DNA of 10,691 nt from CAYUHZ01 sp964444625 (GTDB lineage Bacteria > Patescibacteriota > Patescibacteriia > Patescibacteriales > GWC2-42-12), in contig CAYUHZ010000031.1 of assembly GCA_964444625.1 (NCBI GenBank), positions 1 through 10,691 on the forward strand. The letters run 5' to 3'. Shown piece after piece: positions 1 through 6,198 of the stretch (position 1 is its first letter; each line of letters begins with the position of its first letter). The position numbers and the translations under genes were made by a program. Under the pieces are notes generated by a model that was given only the letters and a program-made list of their open reading frames with translations, had not been told where the DNA came from and searched no databases.

Positions 1-489
1 GGAAAAACGGTGTTCTGGCGTGATAAAAATCCCATAACTGTCAATAATATCGGCTTTTTTGTTTTCAGTAAAATTCCAATAGAGTGTTTTCGGAGCAATT
101 GCTCCTATTTTCTTATCGCCTTGCATCGCTGCTAACATTTCCCGCGCAATATTCGGCTCAAAAATCATATCGGGGTTAAACATCAAAAAATAATCCGCTC
201 TTTCCTCAATTGCTTTTTTTATCAGCTGATTGTAAGCGCGAGCAAAACCGATATTGCCGCCCGACCAAGTAAAATCCAAGCTTGAGTAATTAATCTTAAT
301 GATTTTTAAATTCTCATTATCCTCCGTCTCGGAATTATCCTGTACCAAGACCTTTATCTCCGCTAATTGCCTCTGTTCCAAATCAGCTAACATTATTTTT
401 AAGCTATTTAAAAAATACGGCAAATATTTTGCCGTGGAATTGCCGTAAGTGATAAAGCCGATTATTAATTTTTGCTTATTCGTGCCCAT
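1..489 (-). CDS. GT2 glycosyltransferase, rhamnosyltransferase-like (C-terminus cut by window edge)
   Basis: The minus-strand reading frame from the ATG at 489-487 stays open for 163 codons to the window edge, so only the N-terminal half is visible. It is a GT-A family 2 glycosyltransferase. Residues 7-16 form the first beta strand (KLIIGFITYG). VQDNS at 49-53 corresponds to the nucleotide-binding VxDNxS motif. GGNIGFARAYN at 77-87 is the characteristic GGNxGFxxxxN block, and FNPDM at 104-108 is the NPD form of the metal-binding DxD motif. This GGN/NPD subtype is often annotated as dTDP-rhamnosyltransferase, which fits a position directly after the rml genes, but the acceptor and the donor cannot be read from sequence. 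The start lies 2 bases after the rmlA stop with no Shine-Dalgarno, suggesting translational coupling. The family call is firm; the rhamnose specificity is inferred from context. Confidence 0.9.
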   Translation of the reverse strand, partial: MGTNKQKLIIGFITYGNSTAKYLPYFLNSLKIMLADLEQRQLAEIKVLVQDNSETEDNENLKIIKINYSSLDFTWSGGNIGFARAYNQLIKKAIEERADYFLMFNPDMIFEPNIAREMLAAMQGDKKIGAIAPKTLYWNFTENKKADIIDSYGIFITPEHRFS

Positions 490-491
490 GA

Positions 492-1217
492 TTATGTGAC
501 CAGTTTGTCCTGCAGTTTTTCTTTGGCCAAAATTTGCGCCGCTAACAAAGAATCAAAAGTTCCGGCGTCAATCCAACCCCCGTTAACCATGGCTACTTCC
601 AATTCTCCCTTTGCCAAAAACCAATTATGTATGTCGGTAATTTCCAGTTCGCCGCGCTCGCTCGGCTTGACCTCTTTGGCCACTTCAATCACGCGTCGGT
701 CAAAAACATATAAGCCGGTCAAGGCGTAATCAGAGAGCCATTCTCTTGGTTTTTCTACGATTTTAATTGCTTTCATATTTTCATCAAACTTTACTACGCC
801 AAACCTTTCCGGATCAGGCACTTTTTTGGCGAATACTTTGCCTCCAGACTTAAAATCTTTGATATCTTGGCTCAAATCATCTTCAAAAATATTATCGCCC
901 AAAATCATCGCCACATTGTCGCCGTTAATAAATTTTTCGCCGATGATAAAAGCGTCCGCCAACCCGCGCGGCTTGTCTTGGACTTCGTAGGTGAAATTCA
1001 CTCCAAGTTCCCTTCCTGAACCAAGCAAATTCAAATAGTCTCCCGCCCGCTCCGGAGCGATAATAATCAATATTTCCTTAATGCCAGCTTTGACTAACGT
1101 GTTTAAAGGATAATAAATCATCGGTCGGTTATAAATCGGCAATAATTGCTTTGAGGTAACCTTGGTGCAAGGACGCAATCTGGTTGCACTGCCTCCGGAT
1201 AATATTATTCCACGCAT
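492..1217 (-). CDS. rmlA: RmlA-type glucose-1-phosphate thymidylyltransferase (short form)
   Basis: This 241-aa cytosolic nucleotidyltransferase would join glucose-1-phosphate to dTTP, the first step of dTDP-L-rhamnose synthesis. The N-terminal signature is GGSATRLRP at 8-16 followed by SKQLLP at 22-27. The usual GGSGTRL has Ala in place of the second Gly, a variant also found in short archaeal and CPR-type members. Other family blocks are QDKPRGLADA (80-89, base and sugar recognition), the metal-binding GDN (107-109), EKP (155-157), TGLYVFD (167-173), GELEITD (189-195) and WIDAGT (215-220). At 241 aa it lacks the C-terminal extension of classical RmlA (about 290 aa), which contributes to the allosteric site and tetramer packing there. 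No Shine-Dalgarno precedes the ATG; the upstream 98-base spacer is AT-only. The family is certain. dTTP/glucose specificity is strongly supported by rmlB and rmlD nearby. Confidence 0.93.
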   Translation of the reverse strand: MRGIILSGGSATRLRPCTKVTSKQLLPIYNRPMIYYPLNTLVKAGIKEILIIIAPERAGDYLNLLGSGRELGVNFTYEVQDKPRGLADAFIIGEKFINGDNVAMILGDNIFEDDLSQDIKDFKSGGKVFAKKVPDPERFGVVKFDENMKAIKIVEKPREWLSDYALTGLYVFDRRVIEVAKEVKPSERGELEITDIHNWFLAKGELEVAMVNGGWIDAGTFDSLLAAQILAKEKLQDKLVT

Positions 1218-1235
1218 AATATAAATTTAAAATTT

Positions 1236-1317
1236 AAAAATCAAAATGTAAAATTTTGGAATAAATAATTTTAATTTTACATTGTCATTTTTCATTTTGA
1301 TTTTTACATTTTACATT
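1236..1317. repeat. AT-rich intergenic spacer with repeated TTTTACATT words and inverted repeats
   Basis: The 98-base gap between rmlD and rmlA (1218-1315) is almost pure A/T and is built from recurring words. TTTTACATT occurs three times on the plus strand (1275-1283, 1302-1310, 1309-1317, the last running into the rmlD stop codon) and once inverted (1245-1253). A perfect 13-base inverted repeat pairs 1236-1248 with 1293-1305, and an 11-base one pairs 1245-1255 with 1273-1283, so two alternative hairpins are possible. There is no GC-rich stem followed by a U-run, so it is not a classical terminator. It may be a dispersed intergenic repeat or carry a promoter for rmlA; neither can be decided here. 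Confidence 0.6.
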
Positions 1318-2170
1318 ATCCCAAATACTCTTTTAACGCTTCCCTCCAATCGCGCATTAATTCAAATTTAGTGTTAATTAATACGGAATATTTCGGACGC
1401 TTAGCCGGTCTTGGCAATTTATCTGAAGTTATCGGATTAACTTTAATCTTTATATTTTTAATTTTAAATAACTCTGTGACCGCCTGATACCATGTGGTAG
1501 GACCTTGGTTAGTTAAATGATAAATCCCGTATCCTTTGTCGCTTTCCATTAGCCTTCTGGTCGCTTGCGCTAAATCCGGAGTATAGGTAAAACAGCTTAG
1601 TTCATCGTGGACAACGTCCAAACATTCTTTTTCAGAAGCTAAGCGCAACATCAAGTCAAAAAAACTTTCTTTGGCTTCGGGATTGTCGCCTCTTGGCCCG
1701 AAGAGCTTGGAGGTTCTGATGATATACCACTTCAAGCCCTGACCGCTTAACTCCAAAATTCTTTTTTCGCCGTGGAATTTGCTCTTGCCGTAACGGTTGA
1801 TCGGTTTTGGCTCGTCCGTTTCTAGGTATCCCCGCTTCTTCTTGCCTTGAAAAACGTAATCCGATGAATAATGAACCAAGGTGGCGCCTGTTTTCAAACA
1901 GCCTTCGGCTAAAAATTTGGGGCCGTCTATGTTTATTTTTTTCGCCAGATCATATTCTTCGTCGCTGGCTTCGCATTTATCTACGGCGTTATAGGCGGCG
2001 GCATTAATCACTAGCTCTGGCTTGATATCGCTTAATTTTTTCAAAATCAGCTCCCTGTCTGTTATGTCTATCTCGCCCTTATCCCAGCCGATCACCTGAT
2101 TATCTGGAGCAAATGTCTTCACTAATTGAACGCCCAAATTGCCTGCTGAACCTAAAATAAGCATCTTCAT
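1316..2170 (-). CDS. rmlD: RmlD dTDP-4-dehydrorhamnose reductase
   Basis: This 284-aa short-chain dehydrogenase (extended SDR, RmlD branch) would carry out the last step: NAD(P)H-dependent reduction of dTDP-4-keto-L-rhamnose to dTDP-L-rhamnose in the cytosol. Visible signatures are the Rossmann glycine motif G7-x2-G10-x2-G13, NAAAYNAVD at 56-64 (the RmlD-typical NAAAYTxVD), YSSDYVFQG at 101-109, the catalytic Tyr127-x3-Lys131 in YGKSK, IIRTSKLFGPRG at 150-161, and RPKYSVL at 258-264, which matches the RPxxSxL substrate-binding segment. Length is normal for the family. The ATG overlaps the Nudix stop as ATGA (2170-2167), so the two genes are probably translationally coupled. A second in-frame ATG two codons later would give an equally good start. 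It ends at the edge of the AT-rich repeat spacer that separates it from rmlA. Confidence 0.95.
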   Translation of the reverse strand: MKMLILGSAGNLGVQLVKTFAPDNQVIGWDKGEIDITDRELILKKLSDIKPELVINAAAYNAVDKCEASDEEYDLAKKINIDGPKFLAEGCLKTGATLVHYSSDYVFQGKKKRGYLETDEPKPINRYGKSKFHGEKRILELSGQGLKWYIIRTSKLFGPRGDNPEAKESFFDLMLRLASEKECLDVVHDELSCFTYTPDLAQATRRLMESDKGYGIYHLTNQGPTTWYQAVTELFKIKNIKIKVNPITSDKLPRPAKRPKYSVLINTKFELMRDWREALKEYLG

Positions 2171-2715
2171 AATGTCAATAATTTTTTAGCTTTATTAATC
2201 AAGTCAATGTTTTTCTTGCTGCCCGCTATATTATAAAATTTTATTTTATTTAAATCTTTCAAATCCACCCATTCGGCCAAATCGGCATACTTTTTCTCAT
2301 GTTCGTCAAAGTTGGCTTTTGATAATTTTCCGCCGATCCTTTTGACTAAAAAATAAAACATATAGCAATTCCAGTATTTTTTTCTCACCACGGAATAAAA
2401 AAAGGAATTGCCGTAATAAACCATCCCTTGGTTTTTTACTTTAAAACCAGTCTCTTCCCAGAATTCACGTTCCAAAGTTTGATCTATCGTTTCATTTAAA
2501 TCTGCGCCGCCGCCAGGAAAATCATAGCCATCCCACTGTTTTGATAGAAGAACTCTTCCTTTTTCTATTAAAATGCCGTAAATAGAGGGGCGAAAAGCTA
2601 ACAAATTAACATCTGTTTTGTGAGGTTTGCCATATATATCGCGGCAGATAATTTTTTTATTTTTTTCATTGTGCTTCATGGCGCTTTTTACTGCTTTTTT
2701 AATTTTTTCCACCAT
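2167..2715 (-). CDS. Nudix hydrolase of unknown substrate
   Basis: This 182-aa protein has a textbook Nudix box, G-x5-E-x7-RE-U-x-EE-x-G-U, from Gly69 to Phe91 (E75, R83, E84, E87, E88, G90). It therefore should be a metal-dependent hydrolase of a nucleoside diphosphate linked to another moiety. Before the box, residues 45-68 form the usual beta strands ending in WDGYDFPGG. The substrate (sugar nucleotide, damaged dNTP, dinucleotide) cannot be assigned; its place between rmlB and rmlD makes a nucleotide-sugar or pyrophosphate clean-up role reasonable but unproven. The start chosen gives a 28-base overlap with the rmlB 3' end. An ATG at 2679-2677 (Met13) would avoid the overlap, and neither has a Shine-Dalgarno. 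The lysine-rich first 20 residues are therefore uncertain. The stop is coupled to rmlD by ATGA. Confidence 0.9.
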   Translation of the reverse strand: MVEKIKKAVKSAMKHNEKNKKIICRDIYGKPHKTDVNLLAFRPSIYGILIEKGRVLLSKQWDGYDFPGGGADLNETIDQTLEREFWEETGFKVKNQGMVYYGNSFFYSVVRKKYWNCYMFYFLVKRIGGKLSKANFDEHEKKYADLAEWVDLKDLNKIKFYNIAGSKKNIDLINKAKKLLTL

Positions 2716-3656
2716 TCTTGATTCACTTTGTACCAGTCAATTGTTTTTTTCAAACCTGAATCGAAATCAACCTGCGGACTCCAGCCCAATTCATTCTCCG
2801 CTTTTGAAAAATCAATAGCATAACGCAAATCATGTCCCGGCCGATCTTTAACAAAATCTATTTCTGTTTCGCTTCTATCCATCAACTTTAAAACTTTCTT
2901 GGTTAATTCCATGTTTGTCATCTCGCTTCTTCCTCCCAAACAATAAGTTTCGCCGATTTTCCCATGCTTGATTATCGCTTCCACTCCGGCATTATGGTCA
3001 TCCACAAAAATCCAATCGCGGATATTTTTCCCTTCACCATAAACAGGGACTTTTTTCCCCTCTAATAAATTTGTAATAAACAAAGGGATAAGTTTTTCAG
3101 GGAATTGGTATGGTCCATAGTTGTTGGAGCAATTAGAAATAGTAATCGGCAAATTATGCGTGTGAAAATAAGCGCGTACCAAGTTGTCGGCTGCGGCCTT
3201 GGAGGCGCTATACGGACTGCGAGGATCGTAGGCCGTGCTTTCATTAAATTTTTCATCGGCAAACCCAAGCGATCCGAACACTTCATCGGTTGAAATATGA
3301 TGAAATCTTACGCCGCCATTTTTTTTCGCTGCGTCAAGCAACACCCTCGTGCCTTCCACATTAGTCCGAATAAAATCAGCGCTATTGACGATTGATCGGT
3401 CAACATGTGACTCGGCGGCAAAATGAACGACTAAATCAATATCTTTCATTAAATCTCCAACCAAGCCAAAATCGCATATATCGCCTTTTACAAATTTATA
3501 ATTATTATAATTTTCAATGTTTTTTAGATTTTCCAAATTTCCAGCATAAGTTAAAAGGTCCAGATTGATTATTTGATCCTCTGGATTTTTTTCTAACCAA
3601 TAATGGATAAAATTTGAACCGATAAAACCCGCGCCGCCGGTTACTAAAATTGTCAT
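2688..3656 (-). CDS. rmlB: RmlB dTDP-glucose 4,6-dehydratase
   Basis: This 322-aa extended SDR would convert dTDP-glucose to dTDP-4-keto-6-deoxyglucose with a bound NAD+, the second step of dTDP-rhamnose synthesis. Key features are the NAD motif GGAGFIG (7-13), LDLLTYAGN (32-40), HFAAESHVDRS (78-88), the catalytic STDEVFG (122-128; Thr123, Asp124 and Glu125 are the dehydratase triad), Tyr149-x3-Lys153 in YSASK, SNNYGPYQFPEKLIP (177-191), RDWIFVDDH (213-221) and RPGHDLRYAID (272-282). All are classic RmlB blocks, which separates it from UDP-sugar epimerases. Length is slightly short of the usual 330-360. The start lies 6 bases after the HIT-gene stop with no Shine-Dalgarno, and its last codons overlap the Nudix reading frame. 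Confidence 0.97.
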   Translation of the reverse strand: MTILVTGGAGFIGSNFIHYWLEKNPEDQIINLDLLTYAGNLENLKNIENYNNYKFVKGDICDFGLVGDLMKDIDLVVHFAAESHVDRSIVNSADFIRTNVEGTRVLLDAAKKNGGVRFHHISTDEVFGSLGFADEKFNESTAYDPRSPYSASKAAADNLVRAYFHTHNLPITISNCSNNYGPYQFPEKLIPLFITNLLEGKKVPVYGEGKNIRDWIFVDDHNAGVEAIIKHGKIGETYCLGGRSEMTNMELTKKVLKLMDRSETEIDFVKDRPGHDLRYAIDFSKAENELGWSPQVDFDSGLKKTIDWYKVNQEWWKKLKKQ

Positions 3657-3662
3657 AAACTA

Positions 3663-4073
3663 TTAATAATTAAGGACGTTTTTAAGTTTTTTTACAACCT
3701 CTTCTGCTTCACCTTCTTGGTATTTTCCCTGAAGCCATAGCGTCAATCCGTCTCCTTCGATTCTTGGAATTAAGTGAAAATGAAGATGCGGGATTACTTG
3801 ACCTGCAACCGGATCGTTATTTATGCTGACATTATATCCGGAGCAGCCCAACCCGCTCTTAATAGCAAAGCCGATTTTTTTTACCGCTCGAATCAAGTTG
3901 GACAATGAAGCCTCGTCAATTTCTTCAAAATTAGCAAAATGTTTCTTAGGAACAACCAAGGCGTGCCCCGAACTAACCGGAGAAATATCCAAAAATGCCA
4001 GAATATCGTCGTTTTCAAAAATTTTATGGCACGGAATTTCACCGGCAATTATTTTACAAAACAAACAAGACAT
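3663..4073 (-). CDS. HIT-family (HinT-like) nucleotide hydrolase
   Basis: This 136-aa histidine-triad protein carries the HIT motif H96-L-H98-F-H100-L-I, where the middle histidine is the nucleophile that hydrolyses nucleoside phosphoramidates or related nucleotidyl bonds. The N-terminus CLFCKIIAGEIP is typical of bacterial HinT, and Cys3, Cys6, His45 and His96 are spaced as in the zinc-binding HIT proteins. GHALVVPKKH (36-45) and GYNVSINND (79-87) are further family blocks. It is a widespread housekeeping-type protein with a poorly defined physiological substrate. Here it is inserted in the same transcription unit as the rml genes, 9 bases downstream of the RmlC-like cupin and 6 bases upstream of rmlB. 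Whether it acts on sugar nucleotides or is simply a passenger is not shown by the sequence. The first ATG is preceded by AAATT and has no Shine-Dalgarno. Confidence 0.95.
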   Translation of the reverse strand: MSCLFCKIIAGEIPCHKIFENDDILAFLDISPVSSGHALVVPKKHFANFEEIDEASLSNLIRAVKKIGFAIKSGLGCSGYNVSINNDPVAGQVIPHLHFHLIPRIEGDGLTLWLQGKYQEGEAEEVVKKLKNVLNY

Positions 4074-4082
4074 AATTTTAAT

Positions 4083-4553
4083 TTAAATTATTTTATAAGG
4101 AGAATCTTCTTTATCCTCCCATCTGATTTCATCAATTTCGCCCTTCTTGTTCTCGCCGCGATAAAGCATATCGGGCAAATTAATACACCAGCCGTCGTTT
4201 TTACTTATACACTTATAACCATGCACCACTCCCGGGGGCACAATCACTACAGTAGGATTATTCTGCCCGACTTCCAGTTTTAAATATTTTTCTGAATCTT
4301 TTAATAAAGTCGCGCTATCCCCTCCTGCACGGCCGTCCCAAAGATGAAGCTCGAAATCACCTGGTCCGACAAAGACAAAACAATCGCTTTGCTCCCTATG
4401 TTCGTGAGGTCCACGGATTATTCCTGGTTTAGTTAAACTAACGTAGCCCATTAACGGTTGGTAATTTTCCTCGTCTTTACGATAAAATTCAGCCAGCCAA
4501 CCGCGATGGTCAGAATTTTTATTAAGTTGCCTTATTATTAATCCATTGATCAT
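4083..4553 (-). CDS. RmlC-like cupin, putative dTDP-4-dehydrorhamnose 3,5-epimerase
   Basis: This 156-aa single-domain cupin belongs to the dTDP-sugar epimerase superfamily and is the only candidate in the window for the 3,5-epimerisation between RmlB and RmlD. It has the N-terminal DHRGWLAEFYR (15-25, equal to the DxRG start of RmlC), a core VSLTKPGIIRGPHEH (38-52) in which His50 would take the place of the RmlC catalytic base in RGxH, VIVPPGVVHGYK (103-114), and an EIRWEDKEDSPY end (142-153) resembling the IRWDDP block. It differs from canonical RmlC in being about 25 residues shorter and in having RGPHEH rather than RGLHxQ. Tyr131 in LPDMLYRG is a candidate for the catalytic acid tyrosine, an alignment that cannot be confirmed by eye. 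The fold is firm; the exact reaction is inferred from neighbours rmlA, rmlB and rmlD. Start overlaps the preceding stop as ATGA. Confidence 0.85.
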   Translation of the reverse strand: MINGLIIRQLNKNSDHRGWLAEFYRKDEENYQPLMGYVSLTKPGIIRGPHEHREQSDCFVFVGPGDFELHLWDGRAGGDSATLLKDSEKYLKLEVGQNNPTVVIVPPGVVHGYKCISKNDGWCINLPDMLYRGENKKGEIDEIRWEDKEDSPYKII

Positions 4554-4735
4554 AATTTTTTTCTATTTTCATTACTTACAAACAAAATTACTATACCAAT
4601 AATTAACCAAAAAATCAAGATTAAATTATAATTAAAATATGCGATAACCATTCCCGGCCTGAAAATTTCCAGCAAGCCGAAAACCAGTAAGGCGCTTGTT
4701 AAAACATAGAATATTTCCTGAAGATACTGCTTCAT
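4550..4735 (-). CDS. Small two-helix membrane protein, unknown function
   Basis: This 61-aa protein is almost entirely hydrophobic: helix 1 spans roughly residues 8-25 and helix 2 roughly 37-54. They are joined by a short loop with charged and proline residues (EIFRPGMVIAYFNYN, 23-37). The C-terminus is basic (ENRKK). It has no signal-peptide cleavage site and no recognised domain. Reality is supported by ATGA overlaps at both ends: its start overlaps the stop of the 473-aa gene and its stop overlaps the start of the cupin gene, so three genes are translationally chained. This makes it a likely partner of the 473-aa membrane-anchored protein. The general shape recalls small membrane proteins that I associate with CPR glycan loci, but that is memory, not a search. 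No function is assigned. Confidence 0.8.
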   Translation of the reverse strand: MKQYLQEIFYVLTSALLVFGLLEIFRPGMVIAYFNYNLILIFWLIIGIVILFVSNENRKKL

Positions 4736-6153
4736 AATTTACCCATTAAATCCTTTAGTTTTTCGGCAAGGCCTTTGCCGAATAAATCAATTGTCACTTC
4801 TTTGATAATAACTCCTTGCTTTTCCGTTTCAGCTTTTAATCCTGGCACAGACAGGACAAAGCTGTATGTCCCGCTTTCTTGATAAGCGTTGGCCAAATCA
4901 AACCAAGCAGTAGCTGTTTGAAAAAGTTCGTCGCTATCTGGGCGCTTATATTTGGCGATAATAAAATCAACAGCGCTTTGGTCGGCATTAAAATTCGCGT
5001 CCACTTTTGTGATAACAGGGTTAAACATCTTCTCTGATTGAAAAGAAAAAACGCCGTCGCCAGCCAGCATCAGATCGCCCTTGGCAAAAACGACTTCTGT
5101 TGTTTTTTTCTCGGTAGCAAAAGAAAATTGTTTATAAGTTTGATCTATCTCCATTGTTTTGCCATCAAACAAAACGGCCTGAAGACTTGAGGGATTGGTG
5201 GTTTTTATCCTTAATTCACGACTATTGGTGTAGAGCTTAAAACTTCCGTTATCAACCAGCCAAAAACCATTAAGAAAAACCATGCGATCTTGAGCAGATC
5301 TAATCTTTTCCGTCACGATATCATCATTTGCCATTACTTCAATTTTGTAAGCCCCCTCTGGCAAACCTTCCTCGACTAATCTTAAAAATCGCACCGAGCT
5401 TTCTTTGCCGTTGTCCGAAACCACGCCATCGTCAGCTAGGCTTCTTTGACTCAATAATTGACCATCGTAATATAAATTTACCAAAATCTGATCGCTATCT
5501 TTATTCTTGTTTAAATCTTTTAAAGAAAAATCGATATCCAGCTTTTCGTTTTTTAAATAAATATAAAACTGGTAGGTTCCCCTAAAGGCATGGCTAACTT
5601 CCGTGCGCCGATCGGAGGCCTGATAGCCATGTAAAACAAAATTATTCGGTAGGTTGTAATTGTATTGCGCAATCTTTTCAATAGCAGGTGGCTGCGACAG
5701 AAAATCATTAACCGACGAATATATTTTTTCGCGTTGAAATAATATCTTATCATCTTCTCCGAATAAAACTGACCACTTATCGAATAAACCATCAAGCAAA
5801 TCGTTACTTATCGGCTCAAGATCATAGCGCCAAACAGTCTTATCGGTCAACAACCCGGCTTCTATCAGCTTTCGGTCAGATTGGTTTTGAAAAACTAACG
5901 TCAGTTTGGCCGTATCAAAGTGTCTAGGGATTCTCAAGTTAAAATAAACCGGGTCGCCGATCATGGTGTAAACGTCGTTTATTTTAAACACTCTTTCTTG
6001 GGGGGTTAGTTTGCCGATAAAATAGTCAAAGTTTTTAAAATCATGGCGATAAGTTGTTACGCCCCCCGGAACAATTGTTTTGTGCATCAAGAAAATAACT
6101 GCCACCGACAGCGATAACCATAAAATTATTCTTATTTTTATAATAGTTTTCAT
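4732..6153 (-). CDS. Membrane-anchored extracytoplasmic protein of unknown function, glycan-locus associated
   Basis: This 473-aa protein starts with a basic N-terminus and one hydrophobic helix at about residues 8-24, without an obvious cleavage site. The remaining 445 residues are polar and should sit outside the membrane. They look beta-rich, with many alternating strands such as VYFNLRIPRHF (69-79), TYQFYIYLKNEKLDIDFSL (193-211), QILVNLYYDGQLL (222-234) and AYKIEVMAND (268-277). This suggests two or more beta-sandwich or carbohydrate-binding-like domains. Segments LTPQERV (49-55) and IGDPVYFNL (65-73) look like conserved blocks. There is no catalytic signature I recognise. It sits between two glycosyltransferases and the rml genes, and its stop is coupled by ATGA to a 61-aa two-helix membrane protein. 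A role in assembling, exporting or anchoring the glycan is a reasonable inference. The start has a weak AGAAG 8 bases upstream. Confidence 0.85.
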   Translation of the reverse strand: MKTIIKIRIILWLSLSVAVIFLMHKTIVPGGVTTYRHDFKNFDYFIGKLTPQERVFKINDVYTMIGDPVYFNLRIPRHFDTAKLTLVFQNQSDRKLIEAGLLTDKTVWRYDLEPISNDLLDGLFDKWSVLFGEDDKILFQREKIYSSVNDFLSQPPAIEKIAQYNYNLPNNFVLHGYQASDRRTEVSHAFRGTYQFYIYLKNEKLDIDFSLKDLNKNKDSDQILVNLYYDGQLLSQRSLADDGVVSDNGKESSVRFLRLVEEGLPEGAYKIEVMANDDIVTEKIRSAQDRMVFLNGFWLVDNGSFKLYTNSRELRIKTTNPSSLQAVLFDGKTMEIDQTYKQFSFATEKKTTEVVFAKGDLMLAGDGVFSFQSEKMFNPVITKVDANFNADQSAVDFIIAKYKRPDSDELFQTATAWFDLANAYQESGTYSFVLSVPGLKAETEKQGVIIKEVTIDLFGKGLAEKLKDLMGKL

Positions 6154-6198
6154 AATTGACGCTTCTATTTTTTTTCTTTAAAAATTGTAATCCACCAA

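Noticed and set aside
1236..1305. Possible rho-independent terminator between rmlD and rmlA
   Set aside because: The inverted repeats are almost pure A/T, with no GC-rich stem directly followed by a U-run, so termination is not supported.
3939..4283. 114-aa plus-strand open frame
   Set aside because: It lies antisense across the well-supported HIT and cupin genes, has no domain signature and no start signal; it is a shadow frame.
2167..4735. TGA recoded as glycine (code 25) as in some CPR lineages
   Set aside because: TGA ends the Nudix, 61-aa and 473-aa genes exactly at ATGA junctions, and proteins have normal ends; the standard code fits.
5553..5795. 80-aa minus-strand frame inside the 473-aa gene
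   Set aside because: Out of frame within a longer intact gene, with no family resemblance.
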